Below are positions 8,146-17,138 of a stretch of DNA of 64,000 bases, piece after piece. Origin of the DNA: Phycisphaerales bacterium (GTDB lineage Bacteria > Planctomycetota > Phycisphaerae > Phycisphaerales > UBA1924). The stretch is from positions 28,567 to 92,566 of the forward strand of contig JAGQON010000016.1 of the NCBI GenBank assembly GCA_020427395.1. The letters are read 5' to 3'. Under the pieces are notes generated by a model. That model saw only the letters and a program-made list of their open reading frames with translations. It was not told the origin of the DNA and made no database searches. The position numbers were made by a program, and so were the translations under genes. Numbering within the stretch: position 1 is the stretch's first letter; each line of letters starts with the position of its first letter.

Positions 8146-9669
8146 TCAAATCCGGCGCTTAATGGCCTTCTTCGCGCTGCGGTACACAGGGCGGAGCACG
8201 GTGCGTGCGATCGGTGTTCTGCGTGCGATCGACTTGGAGCGATCGAGCGCCCAGCGGAACCGTCGCTGGCGGATGATCTGGACGCAACGGGCAGGATCGT
8301 TGATCTGTTGCAGGTAGCAGTCGCAGGCAAAGAGCAGCTCGTTGACCTGCGATCGGAGGTCCGCGTTTTCCTGCGACAGCCGATCCGCCCAGGCACGGGT
8401 TTCACGCTCGCCCTGCTGGGCCAGATCCCTCGCGTGTTCCGCCTCGCGCACGGCGCAAGCCTGATCCTGTTCACGCTGGAGATTGCAATCGCTCTGGAAG
8501 AGCAGCTGCGTGACCTGAGTTTGCAGTTGCTGCTTCTGTTCCTGAAGCGTGATCGCCAGATCACGGTGCTTATCCCGCTCATTGACCAGCTCGAACGCCT
8601 GTGCCTCGAGTTGGGCGATCAGCTCGGTTTGATCAGTATCGCCAAGCCGCTCGCTCGGCTTCACCTCGATGAGTGAGTCCGCGATTGGCAGTTCGATATC
8701 ATCCCTGACGCTCGCCAAAGCGGCGAGTCGTTCTTCGAGCAGGGGCAGCAGGCGGGGATAAATATTCTTGTAATACCCATCCGGGCTGTAGAGGACATCG
8801 GGATAGCGCAGCGGCACTCCCTCGCGTTGCTTCGTGGCGTGGGCGATCATCGTCTCACCCATCGATCGCGGCTCAAAGCCAAGCCCTGCGGCGAGATCCA
8901 GCACCCGATGCTCGCTCTCTATTGAGCTGTAGGCGTAAATAGTTCGGAACGCGTTCGTCCGCATCCCAGTCGCAACAAGAACGGACTGGAACACGATCGG
9001 GGTGTATTCGAAGCAGTGACGCGGCTCATGCGAGAGGTCCGGCTCGTAGAACCAGTAGGTCCACGGCGGCATCCCGACGAGATACTCGCGCAGCGTCTTG
9101 TAAGAGACAGCGTTGGGGACCGACATCACGAGGGTGCCGCCCATGGTGAGTGACGCGTTGATCCGCTCCATCACACCCATGGGATCTTCGTTGATGTGCT
9201 CAAGGACTTCGAAGAAAAGAACCGTATCGAACTGCTCAGAGATCGGCCAATCGGGCGTGCTGATGTCAAAGTTATAGGAATCGAACTCAATGCCGTCATC
9301 ACCAACCCGAAGCTGCCGATGAATGATCGGATCGGACTGTTCTGGGTGCCACTCGATGCCGATCACCCGCCGGTAGCCGAGGTGCTTGGCAGCCCAGAAA
9401 GCCATGTACCCATAGCAGCCGATATCGAGCAGGCTCGATCGGTCGCTCTCGGCCTTGGGGATCATGCTCAGGGCGTGGGTCAGGCGCGTGCGGTGCCCAC
9501 GCATATAGGTGTACTCGGTCTCATCGCCGTGCGCGCCGAGGAAATCGAGCGTGGCATCGACGATCTCGCCCGCCTCTTCCATGCTCAGGTAGGTGCGAGA
9601 ATCGCCGGGTGATTCGGGCAGCGTAGGACCCTCGCTGAGCACATGATCGATGAGCCATTGCTGGTTCAT
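8146..9669 (-). CDS. SAM-dependent methyltransferase with C-terminal coiled coil and basic tail (WbdD-like layout)
   Basis: A 507-residue protein. Residues about 50-230 form a class I methyltransferase: motif I LLDIGCYGYMAF, an acidic residue in GIEWHPE, and FDTVLFFEVLEHI. Residues about 340-450 are a charged coiled coil. It contains two copies of a related block, QVTQLLFQSDCNLQ and QVNELLFACDCYLQ, about 60 residues apart. The last 45 residues are very basic (RRFRWALDRSKSIARR and similar) and could bind membrane. Methyltransferase, coiled coil and membrane-binding tail beside Wzm/Wzt recall E. coli O9a WbdD, which caps the chain and sets its length, but I see no WbdD kinase domain. The ATG overlaps the upstream gene (ATGA). 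Confidence 0.85.
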   Translation of the reverse strand: MNQQWLIDHVLSEGPTLPESPGDSRTYLSMEEAGEIVDATLDFLGAHGDETEYTYMRGHRTRLTHALSMIPKAESDRSSLLDIGCYGYMAFWAAKHLGYRRVIGIEWHPEQSDPIIHRQLRVGDDGIEFDSYNFDISTPDWPISEQFDTVLFFEVLEHINEDPMGVMERINASLTMGGTLVMSVPNAVSYKTLREYLVGMPPWTYWFYEPDLSHEPRHCFEYTPIVFQSVLVATGMRTNAFRTIYAYSSIESEHRVLDLAAGLGFEPRSMGETMIAHATKQREGVPLRYPDVLYSPDGYYKNIYPRLLPLLEERLAALASVRDDIELPIADSLIEVKPSERLGDTDQTELIAQLEAQAFELVNERDKHRDLAITLQEQKQQLQTQVTQLLFQSDCNLQREQDQACAVREAEHARDLAQQGERETRAWADRLSQENADLRSQVNELLFACDCYLQQINDPARCVQIIRQRRFRWALDRSKSIARRTPIARTVLRPVYRSAKKAIKRRI

Positions 9670-12600
9670 GCCGTCACCGCCTCTGCCCCGATGATGCGTT
9701 CTACCTCTGCGGGGATGTCGAAGTAGGGAAACAGCTCGCGGGCTTCATTGTACACGGCGTGGGCGCGATCCAACTCGCCCATATTGGCCAGATAGATGCC
9801 CAGCACCTGCAGCAGCACCCATCGGTTCTCGTCAAAGCAGAGTGTGTCGATCAAACCACGCAGAAGAGCGGCATTCCGTTCTGTTTGGTTGTACCAGTCG
9901 CCCGCGGTATGCCCGAATCGTTGTTCGATGAGTTCGGGCGTGATGGGTCGTTTGAGCCGGTAGGACAGCGACCCTCCCCAGCGGAGCTCATGATCGAGCT
10001 CAAAGCAGTCCTCAAGCAGCAGCATCGAGAGGTGGATGTGGGGGTGGTACTGGTGAATAAAGTCCTGCTGGATCACCAACGCCCGATCGATCAGGCGAGG
10101 GAAGAAGGTGCGGACGACATAATCGGTTACGGGCAACGCCTTGCAGAGATCCACGCCCAGGATCTCGATGCCCTGCTCGTCGCTATAGCCCGCCAGCATG
10201 ACATCGCCGGGGCGGACATCGAGCAGCTCGCTGTAGTCGCTCAGGTTGTCCTCGAATACGCCGAGGAAGCTCGTCTGCCCCACAAAGTCCCGCTGCGGGT
10301 AGTTCTTCTGCAGGTGGCCAAGGATGTAATCGTCGTCGATCTCGAACAGGTCGTAGACGCGGATGAGTCCGTCGAGCTTGTCGCGGTGGGCATCGAGCAG
10401 CGGGTTCTGCATCAACCCCTGCACCAGACTCATGGTCGTGCCTCCGACAAAGCAACCGGCGTCGACGATCGAGCCACGGAACTCGAAGCTCCGCCCAGCC
10501 TCGAAGTAGATGGCGAAATCTCCCTCGGTGAGCATTGATGGGAATGATTCGAGTGAAGCGGGTGCGAGCGCACGGAAGCGCTTGAGCAACTCCTCGACAC
10601 GTTGCTCGTTCCTCAGGCGTCCGGCCTGTTTGGTATGCACCTCGATCAGCTGTGCCGGCTTGGGCGATTGAGCAGCCCTGGGATCAAAGTCTGGCTCTTC
10701 ACTGATCGGGATTGGTCCCATGACAGGAGCCGACTCGGCCATCCGAAGCTTGTAGTACTCGACCATGTACCGGGTCGGGATGGAGCCGGTGACCTTGCTG
10801 TAGAGGTCGTAGTCGTACTTCTGGAAGTCCAGCACGCCCCGCAGCGAATCGAGCGTGTAAAACAGCAGCCCTCGGTCGAGCTCGCCCTGCGCATCCTTGA
10901 GGATGTGCCCCAGTGTTTCGATGACCGCGGTCTCCGCGCCCCGGCGGATACCGTTCTGGCGAAGCTTCATGACGAGATGCTCTGCGGTCTTGACGGCCGT
11001 GTTCCCCGTGTGCTGTTGGAGCCCGAACCGCTCGATGTTTGCCTTGATGCAGTCCCAGATGAACCCCTGGCGACGGATCTTGCCGGAGTTCCAACCGGTG
11101 TTGGAGATGCTGTCGCTGCGGTCGCGGTAGGTGATAACGATGTCCGGGATATAGAGAACCTTCCCTGCGGAGTAGTAGAGGAAGGGCGTATGGGGCAGGT
11201 CCTCGTGCTCGGCTGGCGGATACTCAAGCCCGGAGTCGAGATAAGTGAAGCGTTCGATCAGCGTGCCCCAAGCCCGCATCGGGACATACTGCCCGCCCGG
11301 GATGAATGACGCGCCGAGGTACGCGGCCTCACCGGACACGATCGAGCCCGGGGTTCCGTTCTGCGAGCGATCAAAGTCACGGTCGAAGCCCAGACGCTGC
11401 CCATCGCTCATGATCCGATCGCAGCTGCCAATGACAACATCGCAGCCGCTCGCTTGCGCTTCACGCACCAGCGTTGAGACCGCCTTCGACGATGCGAAGT
11501 AGTCGTCTGAATCAAGGAAGAGCAGATAGTCGCCGGTGGCGTGCTTGACGCCGGTGTTCCGGGCGGGGCCGAGGCCCTGGTTCGCATCGTGGGTGACCAG
11601 CACGATACGGTTGTCTCTTTGGGCGTAGCGTTCGACGATCGAGCGTGCGTGGTCGGGCGACTGATCATCAACGAAGATGATTTCCATGTGGTCGTAGTCC
11701 TGCGCAAGGACGCTCTTGATGCAATCCTCGATGAAGGCCTCGACACCGTAGAACGGGATAATGACCGATACCTTGGGCTCACGCGAAACACACAGCTGCG
11801 GCTTGAGTTCCACGCCGATATGCGTCATCCATACGCGCAGACCGAGCGTGCGGAGGTCCTCTTCGCTGTAGCGTTCGAGGGCTTTGGTGAAGTATTCATT
11901 GGGCTTCCGCTCGACCCAGATTCGATCAGCCTCGACCTCGAAGTACTTCTTCATGACTCCCAGCACCTCGCTGGCGCTGAAGAAGTTTGAGCACGACCCG
12001 ATCATGGTGCCGTCGAGGTTGTGGACATACTTCACGATCCCCTCGGCATCGGGCTCGGGAATACCCTTCTCATCTACCAGCAGGCGGACGAGTTGCTCGG
12101 GAGTGAGCGCCAAGTGCGACCAGTCGGGGATGGGGTTGTTGTCGGTGAAGCTGTACTGGACTGGATTGGTCTTCTTGCCGCCACCGGTCGCGAAGGTTGC
12201 CTCGAAGTCGTCGCCTCGCTCAGGCGAGTACCAGACATGATGTCCCAGCGAGCCCGCCCACATCGGGCAGCCCTGAAAGTAGATCACGCCGTCGGGTTTG
12301 AGCAGCCGCTTGATCGCCAGGCACAGTCGCTCGAAGTCGGGGACATGCTCGATGATCGCGATGCCGTAGATGATGTCGAAGGTCGCGTCGGGCAGGTCCA
12401 GATCGCTGGCGTCACAGACCTTGAACTCAACACGGTCCGGCAGAGGTTCATCGCTCTTCCAATCGCCGATGTTGGTCGCGACCACCGAGTCGGCGCCATT
12501 GGCCATGAACAGTCGGGCCGAGGCGAGGTGGAAATCGCTGCCGATTTCCAGCACGCGTTTACCCCGGACATCGACCCGCTCGCGGAGACGCTCGAACTCT

Positions 12601-14255
12601 TCGTAGTGGTAGTCGGCCGCGTTCTGGCGGACATAGGCGGGGACACGCAGCGGGCGGTTCTGATGCGCTACCACATCTGCGAGCGTTTCGTCTGGGATCG
12701 AATCGTCGATGGTGTCTTCCGGCTCATCCAGCTCGATGGGAGCACCGAGCAGCGCATTCATCCGTGCTCGCTGCGTTTCGACATAGTGGTCGTAGAGCTT
12801 GGAGCACAGCTGGCGATGCTCGCTGAGCTTCTCAGGGTTGTCGATGAAATCGCGGGACTGCTCGGCAAGCCGCCGAAAATCCGCGGCCTGATGGTACGGG
12901 CTGGATGAATCGAGTCCGACACTCCCACCGGCTGTCGTGATGATCGCCGAGCCGTGCGACATGGCTTCGAGTGTCTTAATCTTGATCCCGGTGCCACCAC
13001 GCTCCGGGTTGATGATCAGGTCGCACCGAGAAAAGAACTCATCCGGCGTATCGACCCGCCCGACCATGGTCGGGCTGACCCGCTGGAGCAGCGATCCGGG
13101 CACGAAGTCCTTGAGCGTCTCGCAGACGCCGCCGCCGATGAGGATCTCGCTGCGGCTACGCAGATCGTCATCCGCGGCCCAGTGACGCAGATACTCGCCA
13201 AGGTTCTGCTCGTTGACCCAGTTGCTCGAGCCGAAGTAACCGATTCGCAGCTTGTCGGTCGGGTCTGGGAATGTCGTTGCGACGCGATCGAAGATCGGTC
13301 CGATGACCTGCACACGATCGGGATCAACGAGCTTCCTGAATCCCTCGGCCTCGTGCTCCTGCATCGCGACGACCACATCGCTGCGCTCGCACGCCAGCTG
13401 TTCGCCCGCCTGATCAATACTGACCCAGCCGGACTCGGGGTAGCCCTGTTCGAGCATGCGTCGGTTGCGATCGACAAAGCTGTCGTGCGTGAGCAGGACC
13501 TTGCGTGTGTAGGAATGCACACGATCAAAGACCGCGCTCATCCAAGGATAGTTGGTGATCGCGATGTCGTACTCGTGGCGATCGCATAGCTCGCCCACAG
13601 CCCGCATCGCCTCCATGCCGCACCAGTCGTCGACATGGATGTTCAGTCCGTTGTAGTTTGCGCCGGTCAGCCGAGATTCGACGGCGACTTCCTTATAGAG
13701 GTCATACTCGCGGAGGGCCGTGCGACGCATGTCCGCGCTGACCGCGCTGATATCGTACATGTAGTACACGACATGAACGCGATAGCCGGCGTCCTTGAGG
13801 TGCCCGAGCCATCGGCGCATCAGCGTCGAGTTGCCCTCCTGCTTGCCGGGGTGGAAGCTGGTGAAGAAAAGCGCATACTTCGGTCGATCGGTGTCCCCCG
13901 AATCAAGCCGCCGCTCAAGGTACTCGGCATCGATGGCCTTTGCGGGAGTGTGCCGTGAAACCCAGACCGAGCAGTCGGGCTTCTTGATGGGGAATCGCTC
14001 GCATCGCTCGTAGTAGGGGACGAACCGTGCGCGTTCGGTGAGCCCGTGGCGATCGAGCTCGTTGAAGACGCTATAGATCTCACTCGGGCACCGACGACCA
14101 GCCAGTACCAGCCGAACATCATCGCGTCGGGCAGCGAGCTTCCGAAAGGCGGTGAGCAGTGGCTCGATCGGCGACTGGGTGGTGTCGAGCGGCATGTCCG
14201 CCCCGATCACCCGCACGCCATCAATGTCCCATGCGTGCTCCATGCGGCTGCTCAT
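9666..14255 (-). CDS. Multidomain glycosyltransferase/methyltransferase (GT4-like, methyltransferase, GT2, TylF-like)
   Basis: A 1529-residue cytoplasmic protein with at least four modules. Residues 1-500 form a GT-B/GT4-like region (GTGIKIKTLEAMSHGSAII near 420), preceded by a partial GT-like piece. A class I methyltransferase spans about 540-780 (VLEIGSDFHLASARLF near 567, then FDIIYGIAIIEHV). A GT2 domain spans about 825-1130 (VSVIIPFYGVEAFIEDC, ARNTGVKHATGDYLLFLDSDD). A second Rossmann domain at about 1240-1440 (VDAGCFVGGTTMSLVQGL) resembles TylF-type O-methyltransferases, and a helical C-terminus follows. I chose 14255 because GGGGGAG ends eight bases upstream; an open frame continues to 14297. 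A strong promoter lies just upstream. It probably builds and methylates a repeat unit or cap, but the sugars are unknown. Confidence 0.85.
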   Translation of the reverse strand: MSSRMEHAWDIDGVRVIGADMPLDTTQSPIEPLLTAFRKLAARRDDVRLVLAGRRCPSEIYSVFNELDRHGLTERARFVPYYERCERFPIKKPDCSVWVSRHTPAKAIDAEYLERRLDSGDTDRPKYALFFTSFHPGKQEGNSTLMRRWLGHLKDAGYRVHVVYYMYDISAVSADMRRTALREYDLYKEVAVESRLTGANYNGLNIHVDDWCGMEAMRAVGELCDRHEYDIAITNYPWMSAVFDRVHSYTRKVLLTHDSFVDRNRRMLEQGYPESGWVSIDQAGEQLACERSDVVVAMQEHEAEGFRKLVDPDRVQVIGPIFDRVATTFPDPTDKLRIGYFGSSNWVNEQNLGEYLRHWAADDDLRSRSEILIGGGVCETLKDFVPGSLLQRVSPTMVGRVDTPDEFFSRCDLIINPERGGTGIKIKTLEAMSHGSAIITTAGGSVGLDSSSPYHQAADFRRLAEQSRDFIDNPEKLSEHRQLCSKLYDHYVETQRARMNALLGAPIELDEPEDTIDDSIPDETLADVVAHQNRPLRVPAYVRQNAADYHYEEFERLRERVDVRGKRVLEIGSDFHLASARLFMANGADSVVATNIGDWKSDEPLPDRVEFKVCDASDLDLPDATFDIIYGIAIIEHVPDFERLCLAIKRLLKPDGVIYFQGCPMWAGSLGHHVWYSPERGDDFEATFATGGGKKTNPVQYSFTDNNPIPDWSHLALTPEQLVRLLVDEKGIPEPDAEGIVKYVHNLDGTMIGSCSNFFSASEVLGVMKKYFEVEADRIWVERKPNEYFTKALERYSEEDLRTLGLRVWMTHIGVELKPQLCVSREPKVSVIIPFYGVEAFIEDCIKSVLAQDYDHMEIIFVDDQSPDHARSIVERYAQRDNRIVLVTHDANQGLGPARNTGVKHATGDYLLFLDSDDYFASSKAVSTLVREAQASGCDVVIGSCDRIMSDGQRLGFDRDFDRSQNGTPGSIVSGEAAYLGASFIPGGQYVPMRAWGTLIERFTYLDSGLEYPPAEHEDLPHTPFLYYSAGKVLYIPDIVITYRDRSDSISNTGWNSGKIRRQGFIWDCIKANIERFGLQQHTGNTAVKTAEHLVMKLRQNGIRRGAETAVIETLGHILKDAQGELDRGLLFYTLDSLRGVLDFQKYDYDLYSKVTGSIPTRYMVEYYKLRMAESAPVMGPIPISEEPDFDPRAAQSPKPAQLIEVHTKQAGRLRNEQRVEELLKRFRALAPASLESFPSMLTEGDFAIYFEAGRSFEFRGSIVDAGCFVGGTTMSLVQGLMQNPLLDAHRDKLDGLIRVYDLFEIDDDYILGHLQKNYPQRDFVGQTSFLGVFEDNLSDYSELLDVRPGDVMLAGYSDEQGIEILGVDLCKALPVTDYVVRTFFPRLIDRALVIQQDFIHQYHPHIHLSMLLLEDCFELDHELRWGGSLSYRLKRPITPELIEQRFGHTAGDWYNQTERNAALLRGLIDTLCFDENRWVLLQVLGIYLANMGELDRAHAVYNEARELFPYFDIPAEVERIIGAEAVTA

Positions 14256-14327
14256 ACCCCTGCTCCCCCGGTTGAACGATAAATAACGCAAACCCATGGG
14301 GTTGCGGGTGCCTCCAGCACAGGGCTG

Positions 14328-14356
14328 ATTATTCGCGGAGCACGCGGGAGGGTCAA
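14328..14356 (-). promoter_or_regulatory. Sigma-70-type promoter for the multidomain glycosyltransferase gene
   Basis: On the minus strand, TTGACC (14356-14351), a 17-base spacer, then AATAAT (14333-14328). Each box matches consensus at five of six positions and the spacing is ideal. Predicted transcription would begin near 14321, giving a leader of about 65 bases before the ATG at 14255. The promoter lies in the 120-base gap after the secretin gene, so the glycan genes can be transcribed independently of the upstream MsbA-secretin pair. Confidence 0.7.
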
Positions 14357-14375
14357 CAGCGGGGAGGGATGTGGA

Positions 14376-17138
14376 TCACTCCAAATCAGCCCGCCCCATG
14401 CCCGGCTCAAGGTACATCTGCACCCCGGGCTCATCGATACGCTCATCGAAGAGGCGTATGGTGTCCTCGATCCTCTTGATGATCGCCGAGTAATACAGCT
14501 CGGTGTGGAAGAAGTAGCGGGCGACATCAGCATCGACGACCGTGACGCTGTCACCCTCAAGCTCTGGGGTGTGCAGGATCTTCCCGATCGAGAAGTTCTT
14601 GAGTGTCAGCGATCCCTCGCCCCCGTTGAGCAGCACGATTTTCTTGAGCATGATCGCTCGCTGCAAGCGGACGATATCCCGCGAATCCTGAATCAGAATC
14701 GTGAACCGATCGATCCCGTCCGAGTTCGGCTGGTTCATATCCCAGAGCAGCTGCTGCCAGGTGTCACGGTTCGGGCAGTCCACAAGCGCGACCTCGGGGA
14801 TGGGCTCCGAAGCCAGATCGCGCTGATCGAGCGAATCACGCGAGTAGGTGTAGGTGATCGCGATCGCCTTGCCCGGGTTGAGCTTGAAGAAGCTCTCCGG
14901 GTTCTGGCCGTCGCCCAGTTTCGCAAGCATCGAGTCGAGGAAGCGGACATTGTACCCTTCGTAGTCCTTCTCCTCGAAGTAGATGATGCGGTGGGGGTTC
15001 ACACGCTCGTCTACCTTTGTCCGCTTGATCAGCTCGTAGATCATGCGGTGCACCAGGATCTCCTCGCCAGGGATCGTGTCGTCCGTGAACTCGCTGAACG
15101 GCTCAATGTTGGCGAAGTTCTCATTGTTCTCGATAAGGAGCTTCGCCAGATCACGGTAGATCCGCAAACGCTTGTTCTCTGCCAGGAACCGCAGATCGAA
15201 AACATCGTCAGCGCGGATGCGATACGCATCGCGGAACAGCTGATTGCCGGTGCTGTCAAAGAGGTCATCATCCTTGGGTAGGTTGCGGCTGATGATCTCG
15301 TTCTCCTCGAGCACATACGGCGTCAGAACGATGATCACCTCGGTCTTCTCGTTTGAGCGGCGTTCCGATCGGAACGCGTGCCCGATGATCGGCAGATCGC
15401 CCAGAAGCGGGACCTTGTCCTGCGTGATCGACATATCGCGCGATACCAGCCCGCCGATGATGAGCGGCGTCTTGTTATCGATCCGAGCGTAGGTCTGCAC
15501 CCGTCGTGTTGAGACGGTCGGCGCCGAAGCGAGCAGATCACCATCGGTCGAGCGGATCTCAAGATCTCGACCCGGTACCTGCGCCGACACCACGGTGTCG
15601 ATCAGCATCGAGACGACATCACCCTCTTCACCGATCCGGGGGCGGATATTCAGAAGGATGCCAGTCGCGAGGTACTTAAAGTTAAACGCGACCTTATTCG
15701 AGTTCCCCACGAAGCCTTCCTGGCTCGTCGCGATCGGGATGTCTTCACCCACGCGGATCGTGGCCTGGCGGTTATCCAGCGTGAGCACGCTCGGGCGCGA
15801 GAGCACCTCGGCCTTACCTTCCTGCACGAGCGCTCGAAGCTCAACCGCCCAGTTCTTGACCAGCGTCCGATCTTCGATATTTGTAAGCCCGAGCGTGTCG
15901 GTCAGGCCGGTCGGGCTCAGCGAACCGAGCACAAAGTCGACGCTCCCTTGCTGATACGACCATTCAACGCCGAGTTCGTCCAGACCTTCCTCGCTGATCT
16001 CAAGAACCATGCCCTCGACGAACACCTGCTGGGCGGCCCGGTCAACATACGAATCCAGAAGCTGCTTGACAAGGCTCAGCTGCTCAGGGTGCGCGGGGTG
16101 ATAGACGATCATGAGCTCGGAAGTGGGGCCCATGAGCACATTCGGGTTGAGGTTGCTCGCCTTGGTCGGCGTCGAGGTCTGCCCGAACGCGCCCGTTGCT
16201 GCGGCCTCATCGCCGACCAGCGCCATCTCGCCGGGGCCGGGCTCAGGGAGCAGCGTGACCATCGGGAGCTGATCAAAGTTCAGCGTCGCAGGGAGCTGAT
16301 CCACGGCCCCGACGGTATTGATACCCAGACCCTTGAGTGACTTGAGTGCGTTCTGCGTGTCGACATAGCTGAGCTTGATGATCTCGCGGGAGAGGTCGCG
16401 CTGCGAGAGGCCCGTCCGCATCTGCTGGAGCTGCGCGATCGCGCCCGTCACCATCTCCTGCACACCATCAACGAGCGGGCTGGGGGTGACGGTCCCGTTC
16501 GCGTCCACATGAATTCCCTGCACCCAGAGCTGCGGGAGCTGTGAGATGTAGCTGACGAAGCCGAATCGAATCAGCGTCGTGGCGTTATCAGGTGCGCGGC
16601 TGATGAGCATCGGTCCGGCACTCACCGTCTCAGGGCGAGGACCCATCCGGGCTTCGACAACCGGCAATGCCGAAAGGAAACCCTTCTCGGTCTGCAGGCG
16701 GAGCGTAATCACAGAGATGAGTTCATTGATCTCGGCAAGGCTCATACGATCGAGCGTGATCAGCTTGCCAGCATTCTCCGGGATCTGGTAGACCTCTCCA
16801 TCAAAGGCCGCCTCGGATTCGATAGCGGGCTTGCGTCGACTGGTCTCGCGGTTGAGTTCGTTGTGCTCGACCTGATCCCTGAGCGATGAGAGCATGCCCG
16901 GCGTGATGGCGGGCTCGCTCAACCGATCAAGCGCAGTGGCGATCCGTCGGAACGCCTCATCCTGATCGAAGTCCTCTGGGTCGATCATCGCGCCGTACGA
17001 GACGCGCGGCTCATCGAGCTCGATGATGTTCTTGCTCGAGACCTGCGATGCACACCCGACGGCCCACGCCGACCCAAGAACCACCGCAGCACCAATACAC
17101 GAACGCCAAACCGTCTGCGAAGTGTCTGGTTGAATCAT
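14376..17138 (-). CDS. Secretin-family outer membrane lipoprotein with long C-terminal extension
   Basis: A 920-residue GspD/PilQ-type secretin. The N-terminus is a signal with a lipobox ending at Cys29 (AWAVGC). A long periplasmic region follows; only part resembles N-domains (LMIVYHPAHPEQLSLVKQLLDSY is N3/secretin-N-like). The secretin core spans about 370-610: VFVEGMVLEI, KAEVLSRPSVLTLDN, the GEDIPI motif, and VPLLGDLPIIGHAF before an IIVLTPYVL strand. About 310 further residues follow, rich in Asp/Glu/Arg, with no recognised domain. The ATG overlaps the stop of the MsbA-like exporter gene (ATGA). Secretins form large outer membrane pores for type II/III secretion, pili or phage; no other secretion-system gene is beside it. 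The glycan cluster suggests an export role, which is inference. Confidence 0.88.
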   Translation of the reverse strand: MIQPDTSQTVWRSCIGAAVVLGSAWAVGCASQVSSKNIIELDEPRVSYGAMIDPEDFDQDEAFRRIATALDRLSEPAITPGMLSSLRDQVEHNELNRETSRRKPAIESEAAFDGEVYQIPENAGKLITLDRMSLAEINELISVITLRLQTEKGFLSALPVVEARMGPRPETVSAGPMLISRAPDNATTLIRFGFVSYISQLPQLWVQGIHVDANGTVTPSPLVDGVQEMVTGAIAQLQQMRTGLSQRDLSREIIKLSYVDTQNALKSLKGLGINTVGAVDQLPATLNFDQLPMVTLLPEPGPGEMALVGDEAAATGAFGQTSTPTKASNLNPNVLMGPTSELMIVYHPAHPEQLSLVKQLLDSYVDRAAQQVFVEGMVLEISEEGLDELGVEWSYQQGSVDFVLGSLSPTGLTDTLGLTNIEDRTLVKNWAVELRALVQEGKAEVLSRPSVLTLDNRQATIRVGEDIPIATSQEGFVGNSNKVAFNFKYLATGILLNIRPRIGEEGDVVSMLIDTVVSAQVPGRDLEIRSTDGDLLASAPTVSTRRVQTYARIDNKTPLIIGGLVSRDMSITQDKVPLLGDLPIIGHAFRSERRSNEKTEVIIVLTPYVLEENEIISRNLPKDDDLFDSTGNQLFRDAYRIRADDVFDLRFLAENKRLRIYRDLAKLLIENNENFANIEPFSEFTDDTIPGEEILVHRMIYELIKRTKVDERVNPHRIIYFEEKDYEGYNVRFLDSMLAKLGDGQNPESFFKLNPGKAIAITYTYSRDSLDQRDLASEPIPEVALVDCPNRDTWQQLLWDMNQPNSDGIDRFTILIQDSRDIVRLQRAIMLKKIVLLNGGEGSLTLKNFSIGKILHTPELEGDSVTVVDADVARYFFHTELYYSAIIKRIEDTIRLFDERIDEPGVQMYLEPGMGRADLE

